NCBI RefSeq assembly: GCF_021012795.1
Contig: NZ_VFYU01000019.1
Location: 1-63,848, forward strand
Direction: 5' to 3'
Source of the DNA: Psychrobacter sp. I-STPA10
GTDB lineage: Bacteria; Pseudomonadota; Gammaproteobacteria; Pseudomonadales; Moraxellaceae
DNA: 63,848 nucleotides
Shown here: positions 9,446-17,265 of the stretch, in pieces
Position numbering within the stretch: position 1 is the first letter of the stretch
How the letters are laid out: each line of letters starts with the position of its first letter
Translations under genes and position numbers: made by a program
Notes under the pieces: model-generated
Told to the model about the DNA's origin: nothing
What the model saw: only the letters and a program-made list of their open reading frames with translations
The model's database searches: none

Positions 9446-10732
9446 ATGGCTCTGATAGTACAAAAATATGGCGGTACTTCGATGGGTAGCATCGACCGCA
9501 TCAAAAATGTTGCCAAGCGGGTGAAACGCTGGCATGACCATGGGCACCAAGTGGTGGTCGTTGTCTCTGCCATGAGTGGTGAAACCAACCGCTTGATTGA
9601 TTTGGCACAACAAATCAGTAAACAGCCTGATCCTCGTGAATACGACCAAATGGTATCCACAGGAGAGCAAGTGTCTATCTCCCTGCTCGCTATGGCTATC
9701 AAAGAGTTGGGGGTTGGTGCACGCTCATTTACTGGTAGACAGATAGCCATTCATACGGATAGTACTCATAACAAAGCCCGTATCGAAAAAATCGATGTGC
9801 AGCGAGTGCAACAACAGCTCGATGCAGGTAATGTCGTTGTGGTTGCAGGGTTTCAAGGGGTCAATAGTGAAGATGACATCACCACACTAGGGCGTGGCGG
9901 TTCAGATACTACAGGTGTGGCAATGGCAGCGGCATTAGGGGCAGATGAGTGTCAAATTTATACCGATGTCGATGGCGTATACACCACCGACCCTCGAGTA
10001 ACGGCAAAAGCTCGCAAACTAAGCAAAATTACCTTTGAAGAGATGCTAGAGATGGCAAGTCTTGGCTCTAAGGTATTACAAATCCGCTCAGTAGAATTTG
10101 CAGGCAAATATCAAGTGCCACTTCGAGTATTATCCAGCTTTGATGAAGGCAAAGATGGCAGCTTTGATGATGATTTTAAAAATAACGTTGGTACATTAAT
10201 TACGATAGACGAAGGAGACGACATGGAACAGCCAGTAATCTCAGGCATCGCATTTAACCGTGATGAAGCAAAAATTGTAGTACGAGGTGTTCCTGACCAT
10301 CCTGGTATTGCCTCTGCGATATTAACCCCAATCAGTAATGCCAATATCGAAATCGATATGATATTACAAAATCTATCAACCAATGGCACGACTGACTTTA
10401 GTTTTACCGTGAATCGTACAGAATTTGATAGAGCATTAGATATCTTAAATAACGAAGTCAAAGATGATATCAATGCCAAAGAAATACATAGTGATAGTAA
10501 TGTGGTTAAGGTATCTTTGGTGGGTGTGGGTATGCGCTCACATGCAGGTGTGGCAAGTACCATGTTCCAAGTATTGGCAGAAAATAACATTAATATCCAA
10601 ATGATTTCAACCAGTGAAATTAAAATTTCAGTCTTAATCAAAGAGCAGTATCTTGAAAAAGCAGTCAAATCTTTGCACACTGCCTTTGGACTAGACCGTG
10701 AAGATGGTGAAAGCCAAGTAGCTGGTTTATAA
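9446..10732 (+). CDS. lysC: Aspartate kinase (aspartokinase)
   Basis: The 428-residue protein phosphorylates aspartate in the first step of lysine, threonine and methionine synthesis. The amino-acid kinase domain opens with KYGGTSMGSIDRI and includes GFQGVNSEDDITTLGRGGSDTT and the TDVDGVYTTDPR motif. From about residue 260 two ACT domains bind the allosteric amino acids (IVVRGVPDHPGIASAI, and VSLVGVGMRSHAGVASTMF). The start follows AAGGAATACAAAT. A strong internal ribosome site and ATG at codon 260 probably give a separate beta subunit. A long terminator closes the alaS-lysC unit. Confidence 0.97.
   Translation: MALIVQKYGGTSMGSIDRIKNVAKRVKRWHDHGHQVVVVVSAMSGETNRLIDLAQQISKQPDPREYDQMVSTGEQVSISLLAMAIKELGVGARSFTGRQIAIHTDSTHNKARIEKIDVQRVQQQLDAGNVVVVAGFQGVNSEDDITTLGRGGSDTTGVAMAAALGADECQIYTDVDGVYTTDPRVTAKARKLSKITFEEMLEMASLGSKVLQIRSVEFAGKYQVPLRVLSSFDEGKDGSFDDDFKNNVGTLITIDEGDDMEQPVISGIAFNRDEAKIVVRGVPDHPGIASAILTPISNANIEIDMILQNLSTNGTTDFSFTVNRTEFDRALDILNNEVKDDINAKEIHSDSNVVKVSLVGVGMRSHAGVASTMFQVLAENNINIQMISTSEIKISVLIKEQYLEKAVKSLHTAFGLDREDGESQVAGL
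10212..10225 (+). promoter_or_regulatory. Internal ribosome site and start for the aspartokinase beta subunit
   Basis: AAGGAG at 10212-10217 is followed five bases later by an in-frame ATG at 10223 inside lysC. Translation from here gives a 169-residue protein, MEQPVISG onward, consisting only of the two ACT domains. Nested alpha/beta aspartokinases made this way are known from Bacillus, Corynebacterium and pseudomonads; use of this site here is inferred from its near-ideal spacing. Confidence 0.75.
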
Positions 10733-10774
10733 AAGATTATAAATATCTTAGTTAGAGTATCACGCTACTAAAAT

Positions 10775-10812
10775 AAGTGACCAATATCACAACTGATATT
10801 GGTCACTTTTTT
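10775..10812 (+). terminator. Strong Rho-independent terminator after lysC
   Basis: A 15-bp perfect stem, AAGTGACCAATATCA (10775-10789) with TGATATTGGTCACTT (10794-10808), encloses the tetraloop CAAC and is followed by TTTT. Confidence 0.92.
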
Positions 10813-10939
10813 AAATCTATTGAAATTAACGTACAGTTATTCTATATTACATACCATAACCATGTTATAAACATTGATATAACAAGAAAAATTTAGGCTC
10901 TATTTTTATCTTGCACAGTGATAAGTTTTGTTAAAATCC

Positions 10940-10968
10940 GTGACAGCGTTGGGGTTCGACCTTATAAT
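10940..10968 (+). promoter_or_regulatory. Sigma-70 type promoter of csrA
   Basis: GTGACA (10940-10945) lies 17 bp before a perfect TATAAT (10963-10968). Transcription would start near 10975, giving a leader of about 118 nt ahead of csrA. A TTCGAC stretch in the spacer is not part of a tRNA. Confidence 0.7.
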
Positions 10969-10974
10969 AGAACG

Positions 10975-11092
10975 CCTATTCATGGAAAGTCATTTGGGCA
11001 AATGACTGTTTATAGGGCAAAATTATGGAAATTATGATTTTTAATCAACCATCGCAAGGACAATACATATTGCGACATAAGGAGTGTGACGC
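10975..11092 (+). promoter_or_regulatory. csrA leader with hairpins and GGA motifs (probable autoregulation)
   Basis: The leader has four GGA motifs, the core of CsrA-binding sites, at 10984, 11027, 11058 and 11081; the last is in the ribosome site AAGGAG. One hairpin (AGTCATTT / AAATGACT, 10988-11007) follows the first. A second has stem TCGCAA (11052-11057) and TTGCGA (11070-11075) and carries GGA at the start of its loop, directly before the ribosome site. This is the arrangement by which CsrA represses its targets, so CsrA probably represses its own translation. Confidence 0.55.
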
Positions 11093-11338
11093 ATGTTAAT
11101 TTTAACTCGCCGTGTGGGCGAAACTTTAATGATTGGTGATGAGGTCAGTGTCACCGTTTTGGGCGTGAAGGGCAATCAAGTACGTATTGGTGTGAATGCA
11201 CCGAAAGATATTGCGGTTCATCGTGAAGAGATTTACCAACGTATCCAACATGAACGTGCGATGCAATCACAAATGCACCATTTAGAACAAGGAGGCTTTG
11301 CACCCTCGTTTGAAGATGAGGATTACTTTAATCGCTAA
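11093..11338 (+). CDS. csrA: Carbon storage regulator CsrA
   Basis: This 81-residue RNA-binding post-transcriptional regulator starts with the canonical [20 protein letters not shown], continues with [27 protein letters not shown], and retains Leu4, Arg6 and the VHREE segment used in RNA binding. The conserved core ends near residue 57. The tail [20 protein letters not shown] is longer than in E. coli (61 residues) and of unknown function. The start has AAGGAG upstream. The gene has its own promoter and a leader with likely CsrA sites. Confidence 0.97.
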   Translation: MLILTRRVGETLMIGDEVSVTVLGVKGNQVRIGVNAPKDIAVHREEIYQRIQHERAMQSQMHHLEQGGFAPSFEDEDYFNR

Positions 11339-11354
11339 GCAATTAAGTTAACAA

Positions 11355-11395
11355 AATATTTGTGTTTTATGGATGTTGTGTAAGACACAAATATT
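11355..11395 (+). promoter_or_regulatory. Hairpin with a loop GGA ahead of the HopJ-family gene
   Basis: AATATTTGTGT (11355-11365) pairs with ACACAAATATT (11385-11395). The 19-base loop contains ATGGATG, and there is no T-run, so it is not a simple terminator. A second GGA is in the ribosome site TGAGGATAAT of the next gene. The pair of sites looks like a possible CsrA target; this is inference. Confidence 0.35.
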
Positions 11396-11451
11396 AACTA
11401 CGCCCCTAATCTGCTTACTACCCATTTAACCGTTGAATAAATGAGGATAAT

Positions 11452-11826
11452 ATGAGTATCAGACAGTCGGATGTTTCCGCTCTGCTCAATGGTCTACAAA
11501 AAAAAGCAATTGGCTTTAATGATGTTATCAATTTTATTGATGATTTTTACCGCTATTCACCAGTCAGTTTTACCAATGGTCAACTACACAACCATGTGGG
11601 TGAAAATGAAGGCAGCGCAAAAATTTTTGGCTTTGCAAAGCTACATCACTTAAACCAGTTAGATACCCTAAAACTTTTTGGGGAACACTATCACGAAGTG
11701 TTAGCTTCCCCCAATGGTACTAACCATCAAAACATTCGTAATTTTTTGCATTGGGGCTGGCAAGCATTTTTAATGGAGAAAAACCCATTAACACTCAGAC
11801 CTGATGTAGATGTTAAGTCTATTTAA
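11452..11826 (+). CDS. HopJ type III effector family protein
   Basis: The 124-residue protein belongs to the HopJ family (PF08888-type), named after a Pseudomonas syringae effector but found widely in non-pathogens with unknown function. Diagnostic segments are FIDDFYRYSPVSFTNGQLHN, ENEGSAKIFGFAKLHHL, LKLFGEHYHEVLASPNGTNH and NIRNFLHWGWQAF. There is no secretion signal and no type III system in the window, so it is probably a cytoplasmic protein. It starts after TGAGGATAAT and ends just before a terminator. Confidence 0.85.
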   Translation: MSIRQSDVSALLNGLQKKAIGFNDVINFIDDFYRYSPVSFTNGQLHNHVGENEGSAKIFGFAKLHHLNQLDTLKLFGEHYHEVLASPNGTNHQNIRNFLHWGWQAFLMEKNPLTLRPDVDVKSI

Positions 11827-11851
11827 CAGCTAAATAATAATAAACTTAATT

Positions 11852-11886
11852 AGGCTAATCATAAAATATGGTTAGCCTTTTTTATT
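11852..11886 (+). terminator. Rho-independent terminator after the HopJ-family gene
   Basis: AGGCTAA (11852-11858) pairs with TTAGCCT (11872-11878), followed by TTTTTTATT. Confidence 0.85.
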
Positions 11887-11910
11887 ATTTTATTATTTAA
11901 AATTGAAGTT

Positions 11911-12078
11911 AAGAACCTGTATTCACGACCCATAATGGTAGCTTTTTGCCTAAAATAGACGTACTACGGCGTTAAATTTTGGGTTAAATAGAGTGACTAT
12001 TCGCCCCAAAATTTACCTTGTATTACGCAATTTTAGTTTAAAACTCCCCTGATTTTGGATTATAAATACAGGTTCTAA
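11911..12078. mobile_element. MITE-like element with AGAACCTGTATT terminal inverted repeats
   Basis: The ends AGAACCTGTATT (from 11912) and AATACAGGTTCT (to about 12077) are inverted copies of each other. The 168-bp interior has further imperfect inverted symmetry (GTTAAATTTTGGG against CCCCAAAATTTACC) and no reading frame. This is the structure of a non-autonomous miniature inverted-repeat element. No transposase is present, and no second copy is in the window. Naming its parent family would need a search. Confidence 0.65.
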
Positions 12079-12093
12079 GAAAAAAGTCAGATA

Positions 12094-12234
12094 TCAGCGC
12101 TTTTTACTACGTCCTTGTACTGCCTTAAAACGACCATCAGTTTTATTAATCACAAACACTCGACCCCGACGACGCACGATCTGACAATCTGGGTGGCGAT
12201 TTTTAGCACTTTTTAGTGAACTTAATACTTGCAT
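12094..12234 (-). CDS. ykgO: Type B ribosomal protein L36 (zinc-independent)
   Basis: The 46-residue protein [20 protein letters not shown] onward is the type B L36 of the large ribosomal subunit. Unlike the housekeeping rpmJ product it lacks the four zinc ligands; one Cys remains. Such paralogues replace the zinc-containing form under zinc starvation. A longer in-frame start at 12309 would run through the palindrome and lacks family similarity, so I chose the ATG at 12232-12234, which has AGAGGA upstream. Regulation by Zur is suggested by the palindrome at 12287-12310. Confidence 0.92.
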   Translation of the reverse strand: MQVLSSLKSAKNRHPDCQIVRRRGRVFVINKTDGRFKAVQGRSKKR

Positions 12235-12286
12235 ACAATCCTCTACTATCGAAGGTGAATGGAAACAATACGTTGTTAACTTATTA

Positions 12287-12310
12287 ATTGTTATGTTATA
12301 ACATAACAAT
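12287..12310. promoter_or_regulatory. Probable Zur box (perfect 24-bp palindrome)
   Basis: The half-site ATTGTTATGTTA is followed directly by its exact inverse TAACATAACAAT. The centre TGTTATAACA resembles the core of gammaproteobacterial Zur operators. It lies 52 bp upstream of the start codon of the zinc-independent L36 gene, a known Zur target class, where it would cover the promoter. Assignment to Zur is inference from sequence and gene identity. Confidence 0.75.
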
Positions 12311-12483
12311 ATATATCATAAAGGATTTTATGCTAATTATCAATGGCAACCTCTCAATAATTTATCGTCAATATAAAAACAACTCAATAAAAATTAAAAT
12401 ACCAGTGTGATATAAAAGCGTACTTTTTCTCTTATACCACACGGGCTATTAGATAATTGGTTAGACAATCAAAATAATAGATG

Positions 12484-13785
12484 CTACTGAGCCGATGCAC
12501 CCGACAACTTAACCTCAGCTCTATCTTCTTTGGCAATGCCTGCATAGTATTGACGCAAAATTGCTAATACTTCAGGGCGACTGAAGTTTTCTGGTACAGG
12601 CGCATCTTCTGATAATGCCTTACGCAGTTTTGTTCCTGATACTTTGACATGATGCTCGGCATCGTGTGGGCAGGTTTTGGTTGACCCCATAGCCTGACAA
12701 GCATTACACCAAAATGTCCAATCAATTTTGAGCGGCTGAGTTTGCATCGCATCTTTGTCAATCTCATCAAAGATGGCTTGTGCATCAAAAGGACCATAAT
12801 AATCACCCACACCAGCATGATCACGTCCAACAATCAAATGACTACAGCCATAATTTTGACGGAATAAGGCATGCAATAACGCTTCACGAGGACCTGCATA
12901 ACGCATATCAAGTGGATAACCTGCTTGAATGACGGTATCTTTTTTGAAGTAATTATCAATCAGGGTCTTAATTGCTTCTTGGCGTACTTCAGCAGGAATG
13001 TCACCGGGTTTTAATGCTCCCAATAATGAGTGAATCATCACCCCATCACAAATTTCAACGGCAATTTTTGCCAGATATTCATGTGAGCGGTGCATGGGAT
13101 TACGGGTTTGAAAGGCAGCCACAGTTTGCCAGTTTTTTTGCTCAAATAAAGCGCGTGTCTCAGCAGGCGTTTTATAAATCTCAGGATATAAACTAGGAAA
13201 CTCACCTTCACTAAGCACTTGTACTTTACCTGCAACATTGACTTCACCTTGCTCTAACACCTGTTTAACACCGGGATGCTCAGAGTCAGTGGTGGTAAAT
13301 ACTTGCTGACATTCATGATCTTTGTCAATCTCGTAAGTCTCTTCGACCGTTAAGATACCCATGATCTCACCATCACTACTCACCAATGCCACTTCATCAC
13401 CTTGACTGAGGCTATCAGCTTGCTGCTTACTGGTAGATAAGGTAATGGGAATCGGCCAAAACAAGCCAGCATGTTCGCCTGATTTAAGCGTCATCTCATC
13501 AACCACACCTTGCCAATCTGCCTGATTCATAAAGCCTTCAAGGGGAGTAAATCCACCAATACCAAGCATGATTAAGTCGCCACGCTCACGTGAGCTGAGC
13601 TCAATTTTGGGCAGCGACTTAGCTGCTGCTAACGCTTGCTCACGTGCGCTGTCTTCTAGTAATAATGGCTTTAATTCATTGCTACCATGTGGTGGTACGA
13701 TTTTAGTTTTTCCCAGTCTTTTGACAGCTTTGGGTTGATTGTTATCATTGCTATGGTTGTCATTGGCGGTTTGTGCTATTGACAT
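12484..13785 (-). CDS. sat: Sulfate adenylyltransferase (ATP sulfurylase), single-chain
   Basis: The 433-residue enzyme makes adenosine phosphosulfate (APS) from ATP and sulfate, the entry to sulfate assimilation. It has the nucleotide-binding [10 protein letters not shown] (residues 226-235), the [12 protein letters not shown] motif near 325, and the [15 protein letters not shown] zinc-type cluster near 370 seen in bacterial single-chain enzymes. It is unrelated to the CysD/CysN type and has no fused APS kinase domain. The ATG at 13785 has AAGGA about ten bases upstream; the ATG at 13794 is too close to it. It is divergent from cysI, so the two may share control. Confidence 0.95.
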   Translation of the reverse strand: MSIAQTANDNHSNDNNQPKAVKRLGKTKIVPPHGSNELKPLLLEDSAREQALAAAKSLPKIELSSRERGDLIMLGIGGFTPLEGFMNQADWQGVVDEMTLKSGEHAGLFWPIPITLSTSKQQADSLSQGDEVALVSSDGEIMGILTVEETYEIDKDHECQQVFTTTDSEHPGVKQVLEQGEVNVAGKVQVLSEGEFPSLYPEIYKTPAETRALFEQKNWQTVAAFQTRNPMHRSHEYLAKIAVEICDGVMIHSLLGALKPGDIPAEVRQEAIKTLIDNYFKKDTVIQAGYPLDMRYAGPREALLHALFRQNYGCSHLIVGRDHAGVGDYYGPFDAQAIFDEIDKDAMQTQPLKIDWTFWCNACQAMGSTKTCPHDAEHHVKVSGTKLRKALSEDAPVPENFSRPEVLAILRQYYAGIAKEDRAEVKLSGASAQ

Positions 13786-14153
13786 AAAGATCATTTCCTT
13801 AATTTAAACAAAGGGTTTACAGGGTGAATAAAGATGAATAAGAAATAAAACTGCTTAGGCTATTTCTTATGAACTCAATCCATCAGATTTTGTATGCACA
13901 TAGCCTACCGAAGTTCGCTTATTCTTTTCTATGCCTTGTTTGGATATGGATATGTCTTATTTGAATTTATTGAAATGCAGAACAATGGGTACTATAGCGT
14001 CATTCTCTTATTGCGAATAAACCCTGCTGATCAGCCACTAACTTTAGTGTTTTATTTTGATAGTCAGGCAGTTTTGATCAGTGACTCACTCAATGCTAAA
14101 AAGCTAAAAAACTGTGACTTAATCTGAATAATAACTAATATTACGAGCCAACT
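13786..14153. other. Divergent sat/cysI control region
   Basis: A 368-bp AT-rich region between the oppositely transcribed sat and cysI genes, where promoters and probably a CysB-type activator site should lie. A 77-codon open frame inside it (13894-14127) has no ribosome site and an unconvincing protein sequence; I leave it out. I could not identify an operator with confidence. Confidence 0.4.
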
Positions 14154-15839
14154 ATGTATCAATATACTCAAGTAGACCAAGCGATGGTGGATGAGCGAGT
14201 GGCACAGTTTCGTGACCAAACTCGTCGCTATCTTGCTGGAGAACTGCCCGAAGAGCAGTTTTTACCCTTACGCCTCCAAAATGGATTATATATTCAGCGT
14301 CATGCGCCGATGCTACGTATTGCCATTCCTTATGGCTTGCTTGCCAGCTATCAATTGCGCAAAATTGCCGATATTACCCGCAAATACGACAAAAGCTATG
14401 GGCACTTTACTACCCGTACCAATATCCAATTAAACTGGCCAAAACTTGAAGATGTGCCTGACATCTTAGCCGAGCTTGCCTCTGTACAAATGCACGCTAT
14501 CCAAACCTCGGGCAACTGTATCCGCAATACCACCACCGACCCCTATGCAGGCATTAATGCCAATGAGGTTGAAGACCCTCGCCCCTATTGTGAGATTATC
14601 CGCCAGTGGTCAACATTCCACCCTGAGTTTGCATTTTTACCCCGCAAATTTAAGATTGCAGTGATTGGCACTGAGCAAGACCGAGCTGCCACCCAAGTAC
14701 ATGACATTGGTTTGCACGTACTCAAAAATAAAGAGGGTGAAGTGGGCTTTGAAGTCATTGTTGGCGGTGGTTTAGGTCGTACCCCTGTGATTGGCAAGAC
14801 CATCTGTAAATTTTTGCCACGTGAGCATCTGCTCAGTTATTTGGATGCCATTTTGCGAGTATATAACCTACATGGCAGACGTGATAACAAATACAAAGCT
14901 CGCATCAAGATATTGGTCGAGAGTATGGGTGAAAAAGAGTTTACCAAACTGGTCGAAGCGGAATGGAAAGCGCACAGCAAAGATGGTGAGCTAACCCTCA
15001 GCGACGAAAATTTTGCCACTGCAAAAAGCTATTTTACTGATTTTGACTATGAGCAGATTGATGCTCTCGCCTGCCAAACTGAGCTTAAAAAACAGCTAGA
15101 TGCCAATAAAGCCTTTGCTGATTGGTATGCTCACAATACGGTAGCGCATAAAATAACAGGCTACCGAGCCGCTATTATCTCACTTAAGGCAGGTGTGGTG
15201 AATGGCAAGTATGTGCCAGCAGGTGATGTCAATGCTGAACAAATGGATGCGCTTGCCGATTTAGCCGATGCGTATAGCTTTGGCGAAATACGCGCAACGC
15301 ATCAGCAAAATCTCGTTTTTGCCGATGTGAAAATGACTGATCTTTATACTTTATGGCAAGCATTAACTGAGCTAAAACTGGCACGAGCCAATATCGGTAC
15401 ATTGACCGATATGATTGTCTGCCCCGGTTTTGATTATTGCTCGCTTGCCAATGCCACCACCCATAACATTGCTGAGCAAATCGAAAATCAATTTGACAAT
15501 CTTGACTACTTATATGATTTGGGTGAGATTCAGCTCAATATGTCAGGCTGTATGAATGCTTGTGCGCATCACCATGTCGGTGACATTGGCATCTTGGGTG
15601 TGGATAAAAAAGGCGAACACTGGTATCAAATTAGCCTTGGCGGTAGCTCAAAAGCCGATGCCAGATTAGGTAAAATTCTTGGTAAAGCTGTCCCAGCCGA
15701 TGCCGTAGCTGACACTATTCAAAGCATCGTGGATGTCTATACTCGTGATCGCCAGCAAGAAGAGGACAACAGTGAACCATTTGCTGACTTTGTCGAACGT
15801 GTGGGCATTGCCCCATTTAAGGAGGCAGTCTATGGCTAA
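14154..15839 (+). CDS. cysI: Sulfite reductase hemoprotein (nitrite/sulfite reductase family)
   Basis: The 561-residue siroheme and [4Fe-4S] enzyme reduces sulfite to sulfide. It has the two ferredoxin-like/siroheme half-domains. The first contains GHFTTRTNIQLNW and TSGNCIRNTTTDPYAG; the second ends in the cluster ligands CPGFDYCSLANA and NMSGCMNACAHHHVGDIG, a Cx5C plus Cx3C pattern. With sat, cysH and a DUF934 gene around it, sulfite rather than nitrite is the likely substrate. Siroheme would come from CysG at 26993. No flavoprotein subunit (CysJ) is present, so the electron donor is probably ferredoxin or another protein. The ribosome site is weak. Confidence 0.92.
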   Translation: MYQYTQVDQAMVDERVAQFRDQTRRYLAGELPEEQFLPLRLQNGLYIQRHAPMLRIAIPYGLLASYQLRKIADITRKYDKSYGHFTTRTNIQLNWPKLEDVPDILAELASVQMHAIQTSGNCIRNTTTDPYAGINANEVEDPRPYCEIIRQWSTFHPEFAFLPRKFKIAVIGTEQDRAATQVHDIGLHVLKNKEGEVGFEVIVGGGLGRTPVIGKTICKFLPREHLLSYLDAILRVYNLHGRRDNKYKARIKILVESMGEKEFTKLVEAEWKAHSKDGELTLSDENFATAKSYFTDFDYEQIDALACQTELKKQLDANKAFADWYAHNTVAHKITGYRAAIISLKAGVVNGKYVPAGDVNAEQMDALADLADAYSFGEIRATHQQNLVFADVKMTDLYTLWQALTELKLARANIGTLTDMIVCPGFDYCSLANATTHNIAEQIENQFDNLDYLYDLGEIQLNMSGCMNACAHHHVGDIGILGVDKKGEHWYQISLGGSSKADARLGKILGKAVPADAVADTIQSIVDVYTRDRQQEEDNSEPFADFVERVGIAPFKEAVYG

Positions 15840-16428
15840 TCATCACATACTTGACAATCAAGCTTATGACATTACTAGCAATGACACATGGCAAGCCATT
15901 GCTGTCGCTCAATTACCTGATGGCATTGCATCGAATGAAATAGAGCTAAGCGAACTGCTACACAAGCAAGAAAAACTAGACATTATCTTGCCTTTAACCG
16001 ATGTACTGGCAGCACCAGAAGGATTGCTACATCAAACTTTAGAGCTGGTTACTGCTCGCTGTAGTCGTCTTGGTTTGTGGGCAGATACTGATATTTCAAC
16101 CGAACAACTCGATGCCCTACTTGCCTTGCAAAAAGACAAAGACAACACCTTACTGCACGCATTAGACTTATTGGTATTTTATATGCCTGCCTTTGCTGAT
16201 GGGCGTAGCTTTAGCCAAATTAAGCATTTACGCTTACAAGGCTACACAGGTGAAATTCGTGTTGCTGGAGCCTATGGGCGAGACCAAATCGCCTATCTGC
16301 TACGTGCTGGAGTGGATAGCTTTATTTTGCCCTCCTCTGAAGTGACCGAAGACATTCAAGCAGCTTTTGTGGCATTGCCTTCTGCTTATAATGGCGATAA
16401 CGCCAGTCGCTTACCAATGTTTCGGTAA
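15832..16428 (+). CDS. DUF934 family protein of the sulfate-assimilation operon
   Basis: The 198-residue protein belongs to DUF934, a family nearly always found next to cysI and cysH and needed in an unknown way for sulfite reduction or electron supply. Typical segments are LPLTDVLAAPEGL, ITARCSRLGLWAD-like VTARCSRLGLWAD, FYMPAFADGRSFSQIKHLR, GEIRVAGAYGRDQIAYLLRAGVDSF. The ATG at 15832 has an ideal AAGGAGG seven bases upstream and overlaps the end of cysI by eight bases, which argues for coupled translation. A longer frame opening at 15733 lies inside cysI and is not the true start. Confidence 0.88.
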   Translation: MANHHILDNQAYDITSNDTWQAIAVAQLPDGIASNEIELSELLHKQEKLDIILPLTDVLAAPEGLLHQTLELVTARCSRLGLWADTDISTEQLDALLALQKDKDNTLLHALDLLVFYMPAFADGRSFSQIKHLRLQGYTGEIRVAGAYGRDQIAYLLRAGVDSFILPSSEVTEDIQAAFVALPSAYNGDNASRLPMFR

Positions 16429-16548
16429 AGATGACAATGTTCCGCTAAATTTTAGATAAGAGCTTAAACAAACTTAAAACTATTTAGATAGCCATTTTAT
16501 AAGGCTTTAACCCATAACTAACCAATAATTAACCAAAAGGATAATTTT

Positions 16549-17178
16549 ATGAGTATTGACATCAATCTTGAGCAAGCCAATCAAGAGCTACAAGGCAAAA
16601 CGCCTGAGCAAATCGTAGAATGGGCATTGGCAAAAGCCGAAAATCCCATCATTACTACCAACTTTCGCCCTTATGAATCGGCTATTTTGCATCTAATCGC
16701 CAAGCAGCGTCCTGACATTACCGTACTGTGGGTCGACTCTGGCTATAATACTGACGCAACTTATAAATTTGCCAATAAGCTGATTAAAGATTTAAACCTC
16801 AATGTGGTGACTTATATTCCACAACAAACTCGTGCACATCGTGATGTCACTTTAGGCGGTATTCCTGGTGTGGATGATGCCAAACATGAAGAATTTACCG
16901 AGCAGGTCAAACTTGAGCCATTTCGCCGTGCATTGGCTGAGCTAAAACCTGATGTATGGTTTAACGCCATTCGCCAAGACCAAACTGAGTTCCGTCAAGG
17001 CTTGGATGTACTTAGCCAATCTAAAGATGGCGTATTAAAAGTTGCGCCACTATTTTATAAAAATGATAAAGATTTAGACGCTTATCTAGAAGAAAATAAC
17101 TTACCTAATGAGTTTGACTACTTTGACCCCACTAAGGTTGAAGAGCATCGTGAGTGTGGACTACATACTCAGCTTTAG
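16549..17178 (+). CDS. cysH: Phosphoadenosine phosphosulfate (or APS) reductase
   Basis: The 209-residue PAPS-reductase-family enzyme reduces PAPS or APS to sulfite with thioredoxin. It has the PP-loop-type region PIITTNFRPYESAILHLI, then DSGYNTDATYKFA, RQDQTEFRQGL and the catalytic ECGLH with Cys203. That is the only cysteine: the CC and CxxC ligands of the [4Fe-4S] APS reductases are absent, which by family rules points to PAPS as substrate, needing an APS kinase (CysC) not seen here. It is shorter than E. coli CysH (about 244). It lies 120 bp after DUF934 and is followed by a terminator. Confidence 0.9.
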   Translation: MSIDINLEQANQELQGKTPEQIVEWALAKAENPIITTNFRPYESAILHLIAKQRPDITVLWVDSGYNTDATYKFANKLIKDLNLNVVTYIPQQTRAHRDVTLGGIPGVDDAKHEEFTEQVKLEPFRRALAELKPDVWFNAIRQDQTEFRQGLDVLSQSKDGVLKVAPLFYKNDKDLDAYLEENNLPNEFDYFDPTKVEEHRECGLHTQL

Positions 17179-17211
17179 TATGCTTAGGCTATTTAGATTA
17201 TAACGAACAAA

Positions 17212-17247
17212 AACCCCTCTTAGCTGTTAGGCTCAGAGGGGTTTTTA
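17212..17247. terminator. Bidirectional terminator between cysH and the WG-repeat cluster
   Basis: AACCCCTCT (17212-17220) pairs with AGAGGGGTT (17235-17243), with A-run before and T-run after, so it can serve cysH on the plus strand and the converging WG-repeat gene on the minus strand. The surrounding ~70 bp is duplicated at 25085-25155. Confidence 0.9.
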
Positions 17248-17265
17248 AATTACTAAGTGACTGGC

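Noticed and set aside
10951..10970. TTCGAC stretch resembling a tRNA T-loop before csrA
   Set aside because: No acceptor or anticodon stem can be built around it; it is in the spacer of a promoter.
13894..14127. 77-codon open frame between sat and cysI
   Set aside because: It has no ribosome site, lies in a promoter region and has no family resemblance; probably chance.
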